DNA of 64,000 bases from Sipunculus nudus (Eukaryota > Annelida > Sipuncula > Golfingiida > Sipunculidae). Both the position numbers and the translations under genes were made by a program. The notes beneath the pieces are model-generated. The model was not told the origin of the DNA. It did no database searches and saw only the letters and a list, made by a program, of their open reading frames with translations. The stretch covers positions 18,093,019-18,157,018 of the forward strand of contig CM049306.1 of NCBI GenBank assembly GCA_026874595.1. The letters are read 5' to 3'. Each line of letters opens with the position of its first letter. The stretch's first letter is position 1. Positions 35,317 through 47,250 of the stretch are shown here, piece after piece.

Positions 35317-37270
35317 ATTTATATATATAAACACAAGAGATAGTGCCCGTCTTGTTGAATTTTCTGCAGGAAGGAGTTTCACAGCATGTGTGTTTATAAA
35401 TCTATATATATTTATATGTTTATAATATATATAATTTTATATATTTATAAACATATATGTATGTTTGTTACTGTTTTTTTTTATGATGCTGTTATTTTGG
35501 GTATACCATAACGTCTTAGATCATTTACCTCTGGGGGAATTTGTAAATCTACCTTCGCGTTTCTTTCGACTCTACAATGGGCCTATAAAAGATTGGTTTG
35601 AGGAGAACATGATGATCCACTTTATATGTTTGCTTTCAGGCTCATAGGTGTGTTCACACACGGAGCACTCTCCCCTGACAACTGAACTTACGACCCTTTA
35701 CAGGGCCTCGTTTTGAGATACGTAGAGAAGGGTCTGAATGAGGTTGTGATCTGTGAGCAGAATGTCGGACAGCTCATGTTGACTCTTTGTGACGTGGCAC
35801 TCCTTATAATAAAACTACTAGCGATCATTAATTATCTGTGAAACCGATGTTTACTTTGCGTCCCCTGACACATGTACAATCCCCTGTTTGTATCCACGTT
35901 CCTGTGTGTGTGTGTTTTATAAGGCTATACAGTTACTTATTATTCTACATATTCGCCCCCATTGGTCGTGGTCATTATTTTTTGGCAAATTAAGACCAGT
36001 CCCTTTAATATATCATTAATAGGTGCAAAGGCTCAGTCACCTGTTATAATCTTTTACATCATTTCATGAATTTGAGCAAATTATTGTACTTTTTTATAGG
36101 CAAGCTAACAACATTCCGTGTATTGAATCTCGACAGGTAAAGAGAAAAAATTGTCAGCCCAAAGCATATTTTTTCCCAGTCCGTAAAACAATAATTTATT
36201 TGTGTGGCCTGAAAGTAGTTTTCTGTTTCCTAGAAATAAGGTTTTATAATATTGTTGCGTGACTGTTTCACTTTGTCTACTTAATAACGTTTTGTCAACA
36301 TGATTTGACTGCTCGACTTCGTGTTATTGCTGGGTTTTCTGACTGTACTCGGGGGACTATATCTTTTATTTATTTATCAGCCACTGATGTTCAACAGACT
36401 GCACGTGGGTTAAACGCCAGCAGAGACATGATTAGTTGTTGACACGCGATGTGCTTATTTTGTTAACCTTGGGCTTTATTAGGCAGATAGTGGTAAAAAG
36501 TTGCTATAAATATTGACTTTATATAAAACATCAGATCAAAGTGCTCATTTCAGTAAGAAAAAACTTTAAACACAATAGCCAATTATATACATACGTTTTT
36601 TTAATATAATTAGACAACATTGATTGATAGGGCGTCCGTCAGTGCGTACCTCCCGTTTTACATGCAAAAGATCCTGGCTCATGTTCCTTCACATAGTTTT
36701 AAATAAAAATCTGCTCTTCAAGTTTAGCGTAATCCTTCAAAAAGGCAGCGATGAAAGCATAACCTCCGTGGTGAAGCTGACGTTGTTGGGAGCAACAAGA
36801 ATGACCAATTATCAGATGGTAGAGGCTTGTCCGTTCATTTCAGAATTCTAACAGCCATATGCAATGAAATAATGAAAATATATATATTTTTAACATCAAC
36901 AAAACGTATCTGTGGAAGATTGTACATCATGACATAATGAACAATTCAAGCCTATAAATATACTGACGAGATTTATAATGAAACTGATACAGGTTTAGTT
37001 TTAATATATTCTATAATTTTGTCGCGAAACCATTGATGTTACTTGAAAAGAAATTGGGGTGTGTATGTGTCAAGAAATTATTATTTATTGTTCCAAGATA
37101 AATTCTTGTTCATAAGAGCTATGGTTCTTTGAAACGTTTCAAATAAAGTGATGCATGTACTGACAAATGAAAATCTGCATGCATGCGTGATGGGCTGTCG
37201 AACACATGCAGGTAAAACATGTCACGGTCAGACGTATTTGTACTTTGATCCTCTCTCTATGTATCAGTTA
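34171..37270. other. Intergenic, nothing recognised apart from the (TA)n tract
   Basis: Includes a C11 run near 34878 and AT-rich sequence; no supported gene. Confidence 0.5.
35245..35314. repeat. (TA)n microsatellite, ~35 units
   Basis: One of the longest TA tracts in the window. Confidence 0.95.
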
Positions 37271-37271
37271 A

Positions 37272-37425
37272 GTAGCACTCGGGTCCGGAATCGAGACCAC
37301 TTTTGGAGGACTCGGACTCGTGGCCACGGACTTGGATTCGAAGGTGTTTGACTCGGAAATGTACTCGGACTCGGAGCTACGGACTCGAGAAATCAGACTG
37401 AGTCCATCTCGAGTCTGTCACATGT
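37272..37425. repeat. GGACTCGG-type repeat cluster
   Basis: Third member of the family at 33160. Repeats of GGACTCGGACTCG with CTCGGAAATG and TCCATCTCGAGTC at the right end. Confidence 0.75.
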
Positions 37426-38023
37426 ACTATAGATCTAGAATATATATATATATAACACGATTGGATTGTGAATTTCACGCTATTTTTAAGATATATACAT
37501 TCACGAATTAAATTAATATACAAAAAAAAACAAGTTTTTATAACTATTCTTTGATGACAGTCACCTTTCCCAGGCTTATACTTACATCCTCTCAATATCC
37601 TTTCAGTTATTTTTATGTAGCCAAACAGCGAGCAAAACACAAACAAACAGGTGTATACATAACCTCCTAAACAAACAGGTGTATACATAATGGAGAAATT
37701 AGACCTGGTCTGGCAGATATAAATCATTCCAATAAACTTTTTGTATTCCAGACAGATCAGCGTGTGAAAAATCTATATTACAGTTCCTGAGACAGGCGGG
37801 GCATGTAAAATATTCTGCATGTAAAAATAAAGCTCTAGTTTTAAATTCACGCTCCCATCTTAACGGTGCTTCCCCGTGTAAAATATCGATCGTGTTATTG
37901 GTTATTTATATATATATATATATTTGTATATATGTATGTAAAAAATGTATATATATAATATTATACTATGTGTATAGTTTGCTTGATTTCATAATGTACT
38001 TCAGTACTGTTTCGTGAGTTCAG

Positions 38024-38025
<2 letters not shown>

Positions 38026-38101
<76 letters not shown>
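38026..38101. repeat. Compound (AC)n(TA)n microsatellite
   Basis: (AC)14 to about 38053, then pure TA. Frameshifted readings give meaningless YIYI/CVCV frames. Confidence 0.95.
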
Positions 38102-38106
<5 letters not shown>

Positions 38107-38844
38107 CATCCCCTTTACGAATATGCCTTTGTCGCCATATGCTTCAGTCTGACATATGTCAATCTCCAAGAGGAGAACCACATCGATTCCACATTGACCC
38201 AGACTGGTCCACCATACACCTGACTGGAGACATGTCGTTGCCTTGGCGACAGCGTTAATCATGGCTTCTATTGAAAATCAATGCTGGAAATGGGAACCGG
38301 TGGATTCTACTTGTATAAGAATACAAGGTCACACTTGCACGCATATCTATCGAATAATGTGAATCATCTTCTGTTACACTAAATAATAATCAATAATCAC
38401 GTACCTCCACTGATTAATAGGAAACGTTTCTATTCTATATGTAAATAAGTAATATTCTTGCATGGCCAAAGAACTTAAAGTTTCAGAAAAAAAAATACTT
38501 TTTTTTTTAATTTAAAACCCGAACCTCATTATAATGATCAATGTCTGCAGTCGAAATCAGGAATAGAACATATCAATGTTCTAATATTGCATCACACGTG
38601 TATATTTAAGCTGGAAACCATGTCTAATTTTAAAATTATCTGAAAAAAAATTTTTAGAAAACTAGAAATCTGCATTCTGATGATTGTAAACCTCCATCAT
38701 TCACTTATTCGGCTCAGATGTCCAGGTTCATTCGTAAATAATGTACCTTGCATTTGTGAATATTCCTTGATGACGTTCCTGAATCAGGATCATGTGCCAG
38801 CTCCACACCAACATTTAATAGATTCTTCATCGGCCCACTCCTGA

Positions 38845-39006
38845 ACAAACACACACACAAACACACACACAAACACACACACACAAACACACACACAAAC
38901 ACACACAGACACACACACACAGACACACACACAAACACACACACAAACACACACACACAAACACACACACACAAACACACACACAAACACACACACACAC
39001 ACACAA
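38845..39006. repeat. (AC)n/(AAAC) variable microsatellite
   Basis: ~160 bp of ACACAC with AAAC interruptions every 8-14 bp, forming a higher-order ACACACAA pattern. Confidence 0.95.
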
Positions 39007-39123
39007 AGGGGAATCAACACATGCCCTCCTTGTGGCGGCAATAAAGGTGCCCGACAAATTCCATGCACATGTGTATGCTGCAGATATTTCAAGAAGAAAT
39101 TAAGACGAATTTGTTACAATTTC

Positions 39124-39711
<588 letters not shown>

Positions 39712-40006
39712 ATGGCGGACACGCCGCCTCGGTGTCAAACGTGCTATCGCGTGACGGTGCTCATAGTGAAAATAGCTGTTGTCCTCGCCGTGGTTTTGAC
39801 AATAGGAGTAAATGTGAGATTAGTGTATCGTAGTCGGACAGAGACAGACAGGACTATAGTGTTAGGGCAAAATGGAACGATATGGAATTCTCTCTCAAGT
39901 TGGAAAGATAATCTGTGGAAGAATGAGAGGAGTGATGCTGCTCACGACAGACCCACTCAAGGCACCTCGCCGATGCAACCGTGCCCGCCATTGGATAACG
40001 ATAAAG
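39712..40006 (+). CDS. Gene B first exon, version 1a: anchor and stem of a GT7 glycosyltransferase
   Basis: ATG in a strong context (A at -3, G at +4). Residues 1-98 plus one base; ends AAAG before GTACGT (phase 1). The cytosolic tail MADTPPRCQTC is followed by a hydrophobic anchor (about residues 14-34), VRLVYRSR and a luminal stem with an NGT sequon. The start resembles gene A (MAD, paired Cys, anchor, VY), and the stem resembles exon 1b (VYR, NGTI, WKD). The phase matches the acceptor at 62505, so it can splice to exon 2 across about 22.5 kb. It could instead be the surviving first exon of a separate decayed copy. Confidence 0.72.
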
Positions 40007-40266
40007 GTACGTCGTCTTTTATAACCTGCACACAAAAATAACCTTGTCCCGTATCATGTGACTGAACTGTTCCTGGTTGAGCGCTGATGCGGTGCTCCTG
40101 TGTGTGTATACGAGCGACTAAGTGAAAATAACCTTGTGCATCTGTGTTATACGCAAATCGAGCATTTTCGTGATTGGACATGCTCAGATCAGAACCGGAC
40201 CACTGGACCATCTACAAATTTAAATTACATGTATTTGGGTAGGGACAGGTGGCAGATATATATATA

Positions 40267-41575
40267 CTGTAGATTCAGATAATATCGTGGGCTTAAAATT
40301 TCGTGGTTTTTGTACAAAACGCTTATCGTGGGGTATTTGAATTCGTGGAAAGACAAAGAAAACTTTAGAAAATTATGGTTATTAATACCTCCATATGCGC
40401 AAGGAAGACGAGCCTGGTGTACACAGGTAGTTTGGCTCAGATGCTTATCGCACGGTGCGCTTGTACCGCGGTCAATCAGGTCAGTGTTGAACAAACATGC
40501 TTCGCCCGACCCGAGCCTAACAAAGAATTAATCAGCCGTGACCGACACGTGCCGGGCGATACATCGGCTGTTAGTTGTAACAGCCGATACATCGGCTATC
40601 AGTTATAACACCCGATCACACCACGTTAACAGAAAACGTATCATCACTTGACCGGAGGAAAAAAAAAACGGGACCATCCACATGAAGGTTTTTAACTTTT
40701 TTTATCTAGGCAGTAGTCACATGTGGCGCCTGTAATTCCCTGACGGGGCGGTGAGACGACACACGGTTCGTTCGTCATTCATCATGTCAGCTATATTTGG
40801 AGATTATAAAGAAATAATTTGCCTAATAGTATTCGGTGGCGCTTACTTACGCTAACATATATATGTACCACTATCAGCAATATTCGGAAAAAGTACCGCC
40901 TTATTCGGAATAAGTGCTCTTTCGCGTCCCGCGGTAATCGCGGTAATGCAAATGAGTTTACACGGCCCTTGTCTTTTAGACCAATACGTAGCGTAAGTCT
41001 CGTTTAATATCTATTGAAAGAAGGTTGAAAAGGCCGGTTCCGAAAAAGCCGTGCCTCGGTAGCTATGGTTACGAACATTGGAACTTGTGTACCGTTCTTG
41101 GTGTGTCAGAACTAACGCTTTGCTCGACAGGAATGTGGTATTGTTCTTGAATTTTTTTATCCGAAATGCTGATAAGAGGAAATTACGTTTTCAGTTTAAA
41201 TAATACTTTGATATTGTTTTATTGTAAAGATATCAGGGGGCCGTGTTCGTACGATATTAGGGGAAATAATTTAATTGACAAAAGAATATTTATAAATCCC
41301 ATATTTTTATAGTAATTTACGAAAAACAATTCAGTGCATTTAATGATTGTATCAAAAACAATCATAAAAAAGTAATACACAATTTTTGTATCTTTATTGA
41401 AAATTCAGCCAGCGGTAACAATTATAAATATAAAGTCGACCACCAGCTGCCGTTGAGATACCGTATATCCTCTGATCGTGTGATTTTTTGATCGTTGGAA
41501 TCATGAATTCGTGGATTATCTTGATCCACGAAAACCACGAAAATAAAATCCCAACTAATATTTCTGAATCTACAG
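40267..41575. mobile_element. 1.3-kb element with CTGTAGATTCAGA inverted termini
   Basis: CTGTAGATTCAGA at 40267-40279 is repeated in inverse at 41563-41575. TATATA flanks both ends, so a TA-type duplication is possible. Next to each end lie TTTCGTGGTTTT/CGTGGATT motifs in inverse orientation. There is no transposase. It also contains a perfect hairpin at 40565-40586. A truncated sibling is at 18572-19240. Confidence 0.82.
40565..40586. repeat. Perfect 9-bp-stem hairpin in a CGATACATCGGCT repeat
   Basis: CGGCTGTTA-GTTG-TAACAGCCG; a decayed second copy (CGGCTATCAGTTATAACACC) follows directly. Confidence 0.85.
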
Positions 41576-42495
41576 TATATATATTTACTTAATGTATAAC
41601 CGGTTGCTGTACGCAAAAGTTTTATTTATCTTTTGTTGGTTCTTACGGTGTGGGTTGGGGAGGGGGTGCTCACCTTGGTGAACTCCCACAGGTGCAGCCT
41701 GTTGTCATAGCTACTATAACTTCTGGTGGCACATTTTGTTTGTCAATGCTTTACTGGTCGTATATGATTAATTCAATTCACAGCTCGGGTAAAGGTATCG
41801 GCACCATTTGATAGAGGAAATGGTCGAGTCATCCCCCAATGTTGCTACCAATGAGGACATCCCATCTATGATGTCCTTCATTTTATACCAATAAAGAGGA
41901 ATTCTTTTCTAAAGTTTATATTTGAATCCATAAAGTAGATGAACTGTATAATATGTTGTTAAATAAATACCTTAATAAGTGACTGATAATGAAAATACGA
42001 CGTTATAGGCTGATTCCTTAAAACATTAATCAATTTTAAAGCGCCATCCAGACTTACTCGAGCAACCATGGACATGCACGAGTTATCGCCAGCATGCTCC
42101 CCCACACTGCAAAAGAAAGTTCACCCATCCCTGTGTAATGAAAACGCTTTGTCAATAAAAAATGGGTTCGAAAGTCCGCATGATTTCATATAATTATTTG
42201 CCTCACTCAACAGTAATACAATCTTGAGTTGCTTTCAGAGTTAAATTGCGTGCAACCATGGCAACCAGCAAAGTCATGAATATTTATATATAGGTCAGGT
42301 CTGGGGTCCACGACAGGTAGGATCATACAGGCTGACAGCGACATGAGACCTTCCAACCACGTGTTTAAGTGAACACAACACAGGGCTCATTAGCAATTAA
42401 TTAGTAGCAAAGGATTAACAAGCGACACGTTTTCCCCACATTATAGGTTGATTATAATGGTTTACTGACAAATCATTCCAAGTCAGTCTGTAAGT

Positions 42496-42757
42496 ATGGA
42501 GCGGAAAACATGTCTGGGAAAGATATGGATATTATTTCTTGTGGTGGTTGTTCTGGCCATAGTGTCAATAGTCAGTGTCACACTAGAAATAAAATACGTG
42601 TACCGAGCTACTGGTCTGATTGGGAATATGGTCATAGGGACAAATGGGACGATTGTGGGACTAATTTCTCGTTGGAAGGACAGTATGTTCCATTGGAACC
42701 CACGGGTTTATAATACAAGTCATGGTCCAGCATGTGAGCAGCTGAACCCTAACACAG
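42496..42757 (+). CDS. Gene B first exon, version 1b: alternative anchor and stem
   Basis: Residues 1-87 plus one base; ends ACAG before GTAACC (phase 1, compatible with 62505). A short basic tail (MERKTCLGK) leads into a hydrophobic anchor of about 20 residues, then YVYR, NGTI and RWKD motifs. These align with VYR, NGTI and SWKD of exon 1a, showing that the two first exons are duplicates. A TATA-like tract lies at about 42285-42292, roughly 200 bp upstream, and may mark its own promoter. Whether 1a and 1b are alternative promoters of one gene or first exons of two genes cannot be decided here. Confidence 0.72.
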
Positions 42758-42844
42758 GTAACCGTATTTGCTTTCTTTATGTATGTATATATAGTTATAC
42801 AAATATAGATGAATCATATTTAAAATTACGCAGCTCTGGTTCCA

Positions 42845-42847
<3 letters not shown>

Positions 42848-42903
<56 letters not shown>
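42848..42903. repeat. (TA)n microsatellite
   Basis: ~90 bp downstream of the exon 1b donor. Confidence 0.95.
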
Positions 42904-42907
<4 letters not shown>

Positions 42908-43115
42908 GAACACGTATCGTATAAAAAGCAGATAAGTTGAATGAAATATCTCCTCCTTCCCTCCCTCTATTCCCTGTATATGGCAGTGGTATACAAAACT
43001 GCATAACTAAGACTTGCATACACGCATAACTTTATTTATATATGTAACAACTATAGATGTGTGTATATATAATGGCTTTGTTTTTGTTCACACACAGCCA
43101 CGCACGCCATGTATT

Positions 43116-43674
43116 TGTTGGAGCCCGTTTGTGGATCTGGCCCATGCATCTGCCGATTGGATTGGCCCATCTGAGGATCCGTTATTGGGCTGCCCATCTG
43201 CAGATGGGCTGCCCAATAACGGATTTGACACCATGCACTTTCTGGCCCATCTGCAGATGGGCTTGGCCCAATAACCAATTTTAGTTTTTGTTAGGAATAC
43301 GTTATTATTTTATTATCTTGATGACTTTTGTACTCAGACAAACATTTCTCAGAACGTAAATGGATTTGCCTGCTCTTGGGGTGTCCAACACACTTGTTAT
43401 TCCCTCTAAAGCCAAGCTCGGAGAAGAGGTCAGCAAGTATTTACGGGTAGTCCCTGTTGATAGTCTGTTTTACGTCGCCAAGAACACACGCGAGAGGGAG
43501 GTGGACCATGCAGGATATCGAAAGACCTTTGCCCATGTTAGTGCTTTATTATGTGAGGTGTATCCGATATTTAGTTGGTGAATTGGTCATACCTAAATGC
43601 GTTTACCCTTAAGTGTTATTATAGTGTTAGTGACAATCAAATTAATGGGCCAGATCCGCAGACAGGCTCCAACA
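43116..43674. mobile_element. 559-bp Ginger-like MITE with 4-bp TATT target duplication
   Basis: The left terminus TGTTGGAGCCCGTTTG and the right terminus on the minus strand TGTTGGAGCCTGTCTG match at 27 of the first 30 bases. TATT flanks both ends (43112-43115, 43675-43678). TGT...ACA ends with a 4-bp duplication are typical of integrase-type Ginger elements. The left side carries the palindromes at 43177-43224 and 43245-43262. A 73-codon frame at 43360-43581 is of unknown meaning. Confidence 0.82.
43177..43224. repeat. 48-bp near-perfect palindrome with GCCCATCTGCAGATGGGC core
   Basis: ATCCGTTATTGGGC, an unpaired T, then the 18-bp core palindrome, T, and the exact complement arm. The core recurs at 43245-43262. 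Confidence 0.92.
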
Positions 43675-44247
43675 TATTTATTAATGCATATGTGAACACG
43701 CACATTCATGTAAGAGTGTGTCAATATAAATCTAAGAACGTTATCATAGAATAGGATTTTATGATATAGGACCATTAACCTGGAAATAATGGTGTTAACA
43801 ATTCCCTGTTATAATATATTTTCCTTGTATTTAAGAGTAAATGTTTTTCATGCAGTAGAACAGTCTGTTAGGATAGCCTCATATCATGTTTTATATCTAG
43901 CTTTCTGTTTATGTTCACTTCTCGGTAAACTCGTTCTGTTGATTTATAATGTAACAACTATAGCGGACCGCATATAAACAAATATCCTTATCTCATTCTC
44001 TGCTTTTCTTGTTCCTTAAATATAAAATTAAGTACATGTAGCTATATCATGTGTTGTATAATATGAAAGTTTGATACTCCACGCAAGCCGATATGTTTTT
44101 CTCAACTGATCTATATGGTCCTGTCTTTAGTAAATAAGTAAATCTGAGTGACCAAATACACACTAAGTGTCAAGCGTTTTACATGCATAGGAGGACTAAC
44201 TTATATATGCATCCGCTTGCACATGTACAGACAGGCACACAGAGCTG

Positions 44248-44315
44248 TATGATGTATATATATATATATATATATACATGTTATATATATATATATACAT
44301 GTTATATATATATAA
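44248..44315. repeat. Interrupted (TA)n with TACATGTTA spacers
   Basis: Three TA tracts separated by two identical ACATGT-containing interruptions. Confidence 0.9.
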
Positions 44316-44437
44316 GTGTGTGTGTGTCCGACAGGCATAACACCAATTAATATTAATGATTCTTGGCCAGATATAGATATAGAAAAAAAAACTAATCTAC
44401 CCTAAGAAAACCTTCCCTACCTACGTGACAGGCTGGA

Positions 44438-44438
<1 letters not shown>

Positions 44439-44480
<42 letters not shown>

Positions 44481-44485
44481 TAACC

Positions 44486-44521
<36 letters not shown>

Positions 44522-44645
44522 TTAATATTAATAATAATAATAACAATAATAATAATAAAAATAATGAGAATAACAATAACAAGAATAATAAAAATAATGA
44601 TAATTATAAAAATAATAATGAGATTAATAGTAATAATGATAATAA
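44439..44645. repeat. (AAT)n trinucleotide repeat, decaying rightwards
   Basis: ~200 bp of AAT/AAC/AAG triplets; the poly-Asn frame it creates is not a gene. Confidence 0.95.
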
Positions 44646-46057
44646 GAAAGAGAGTAAATTGTTTATAAAAATGTTACGGCAACGTCAGGTTTATAGTTAT
44701 AACCAATTAACCCGGAAAAGAAGGAATACTGAAAGAATTTTACAAATAGCAATTCTACCGCCTGTGGTTAAAGAAAGAGAAACAAAGAATTATATTAAAC
44801 CCTTAGTTCCATTCTTGATCATTCTTTTACTTAACACTCTGATGGCGCACATGCACAGGCTACCGCACCTGTTTGTTCACGCAAGCTGAATCCAGGTCTA
44901 TAAAATTTGTCAATCTATAAATCGATTGTTAAAGAAGAATTTGAATAGTGACAACTGGTCTGCGGGAAAGAAACGGGTAGAGCGATAAACTAAAAAATAT
45001 AGTACCTCACGAACTCGCCAACATGCAGTGCCAACCACCCCTTAATAAACCGACATTGAGAAAGCTGTGCATGGAAGGTACATATAATGTACACTGATTG
45101 TAGATTGGAAAATAAGAGAACGGGTACCATTCCTTTTTTTCATATTCATTCGAAGAATACAATTTAGATCACTGGCCTCTCTTTTGTAAACGCATTATAT
45201 GGAAAATTACTTCCAATAACAAGTGCCGGAATAAAGCAAATCAAAGCAAACAATATCCCTTAATTAGCTAAATAAAACTCGGTGAGGCTCAACAGAAATT
45301 GACCGAATCTATTTTTTCCCCTTTTATTTACTTAACGACTTTGTGTAGAACACGGTGGACATTCAGCAATAACAAAACCATTTTCATAAATATGTATAAC
45401 ATTAAGGAAAATAATGTAATACTGTAATCAAGACGTTCACACAGAAGATTTATTAGTTATATTTCAACACAATTTCGGATCTTCACCATGTCCACAGACA
45501 TGTTATTAATCGGTTTCTGTATATATGTTACGCGCCATCGGTCGATCAAGCCCATCGGCCGATGGGTTGCGCCATCAGTCGATCGACCGATGGGTCGCCC
45601 ATCGGCCGATAGGCTGACCCAACGGCCGATGGCGCAAGCCCATCGGCCGATGTGTTCGCGCCGTCTGTCGTTATAAAATATCACGCTGTACAATCCATGC
45701 ACCATGAATATTTATTTATTCAGATAAATATTATTCATACATCTATATATAGTTTCCAAAATGTAACCTATAGTAACAGAGATATAATAAAAATTTACTA
45801 ATAACTATAAAAATAAATCTACTAACTAATATCATATATTTAATCTCTAATATGAGTCTTTGAGTTACAGATTATAACACCTCATTGTGCATATATACAT
45901 ATATCTAAATATATACATATATATAAACATACCTAGTGAACGACTTGTATATATTACTTGGGTCATGGGTTAACTGGCTTATTCCTGAAAACGAACTGTG
46001 ATTGCTGCTGGAAATGAAGGGAGGTTCCCGCTAGGCAGATGTGTGGCCAGATGACAT

Positions 46058-46384
46058 CTAGGATAAATATATAATTCTGGCTGCAAGGATCATTGCCCAC
46101 AAGGAGGGTTTTGCATAGGCTAAGGCTAAGACTTCACAGTCACTGGAATTGGTTTGTTTGTGAACATTCATACTGCCTTCCTCTCCAATGTTAGATGCTG
46201 TTATCCAATGGTCCCTATTCACATGAAAATTTTGAACAAACTCTTTTGTCGGTTTGGCCCCCAATTCTCTTCGTTGTTGAAGTACAGTGTCTTTCAGGCC
46301 ATCGTACTCTGGATGATCCCGACGCATGATTTGACTTGCTGTCAACATATGTTTGTCATTCAACCAACCGTTTGAGCGGGACAA
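46058..46384 (-). pseudogene. Ulp1-like (C48) cysteine protease remnant of a transposon
   Basis: The 108-residue frame contains GWLNDKHMLTASQIMRRDHP, EYDGLKDTVL, FVQNFHVNRDHWITAS and KQTNSSDCEVLALAYA. These match the order WLND..I..AQ, GLQ.T, VQ..H..HW and QKQ..DCG..A.A.A seen in transposon-borne Ulp1-type proteases, with the HW catalytic His and DC catalytic Cys blocks. The middle segment that normally carries the catalytic Asp is missing between ITAS and KQTN, and the Gly after DC is Glu. No N-terminal part continues in frame. It is a dead remnant, not a host SUMO protease. Confidence 0.7.
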
Positions 46385-46408
46385 GTATTTAACTTATTTC
46401 CGTGCGAT

Positions 46409-46543
46409 TCAATTATGACACCAGGTAAACGTGGTAGATCTGTCGACAATTTGGTTGTACTTTTCTGCAGATATCATGGGTGTACGTTGCGTTGCCAATA
46501 CTTTACGGACATGGTTGTCCAAGATTTCTCGGTGTCTAGCCAT
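46409..46543 (-). pseudogene. N-terminal fragment of a transposon-encoded protein
   Basis: A 44-codon minus-strand frame from ATG 46543, MARHREILDNHVRKVLATQR followed by ISAEKYNQIV, then TGA at 46409. The ISxEKYxxI pattern resembles the start of KRBA2/Ginger-type integrase proteins known from marine invertebrates (from memory, tentative). It lies just upstream, on the same strand, of the protease remnant, so both probably derive from one internally deleted ORF. Confidence 0.4.
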
Positions 46544-46627
46544 GATTTGCGTTTGGTTTAAAACTTAACACGCACCCTAGGCCAGTAAAAGACACTTATG
46601 ACCGAATGGGAATGCACATACTTATAT

Positions 46628-47250
46628 TCTTGTGTGGCCACTGTTTGTCCAGGAAACCATGCATCATGTTGTAATTAACTCCACCGCCACGTTCTAGGAA
46701 GGTTAGGTTTCCTGCTCAGATTAGAAACCCCCTGCCCCTTCCAAAAACCACCCCAGGGGTACCTGCATTTGGAACGTGACTAATGAATATATATGACAAG
46801 ACTAACCGACCAAGGCGGTTCATATAGGTAATAAATCTTATAATGAATAGTGTTTACGTATTTTTTAAAAATATAATGTGATTATATATATTGAGCAAAC
46901 ACAATGTGCAAAAATGATCGGGATTTATATCTTAGGTTATGGAGGTTTTCTTGATATATACCGTGTTACTATCAAAAGTTATCTCATAATATGATACATA
47001 AAACGATAATGTATTAAATTATATCACAATTCAATAAGCATATCTTGATACTATCATACACTATTTTGTGATTTGAAACATACACCAAAATACTGTTAGA
47101 AATAATATATAACAATTTATCGCGGTATTGTAATAGTTATTATATTATGATGTGATACACGTTTGATACACTTTGTGGCCAGTGTTTATCCAGGATACCA
47201 TGCATATTGTTGGGATTAGCTCCACCGCCGTGTTCTAGGATGGCTAATCA
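46628..47250. repeat. ~72-bp direct repeat ~540 bp apart inside the Ginger-like element
   Basis: TGTGGCCA.TGTTT.TCCAGGA, ACCATGCAT and CTCCACCGCC.(C/T)GTTCTAGGA occur at about 46633-46706 and 47171-47244. Confidence 0.8.

Noticed and set aside
38714-39092. Overlapping Cys/Val-rich frames
   Set aside because: Pure readings of the AC/AAAC microsatellite on the minus strand.
43360-43581. 73-codon frame inside the 559-bp Ginger-like MITE
   Set aside because: No domain recognised; kept only as a note because it could be a captured fragment.
44425-44889. 154-codon frame with poly-Ile and poly-Asn
   Set aside because: It is a translation of an AAT microsatellite; the remainder has no family resemblance.
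46154-46375. 73-codon plus-strand frame
   Set aside because: Antisense shadow of the Ulp1-like remnant, which has the recognisable motifs.
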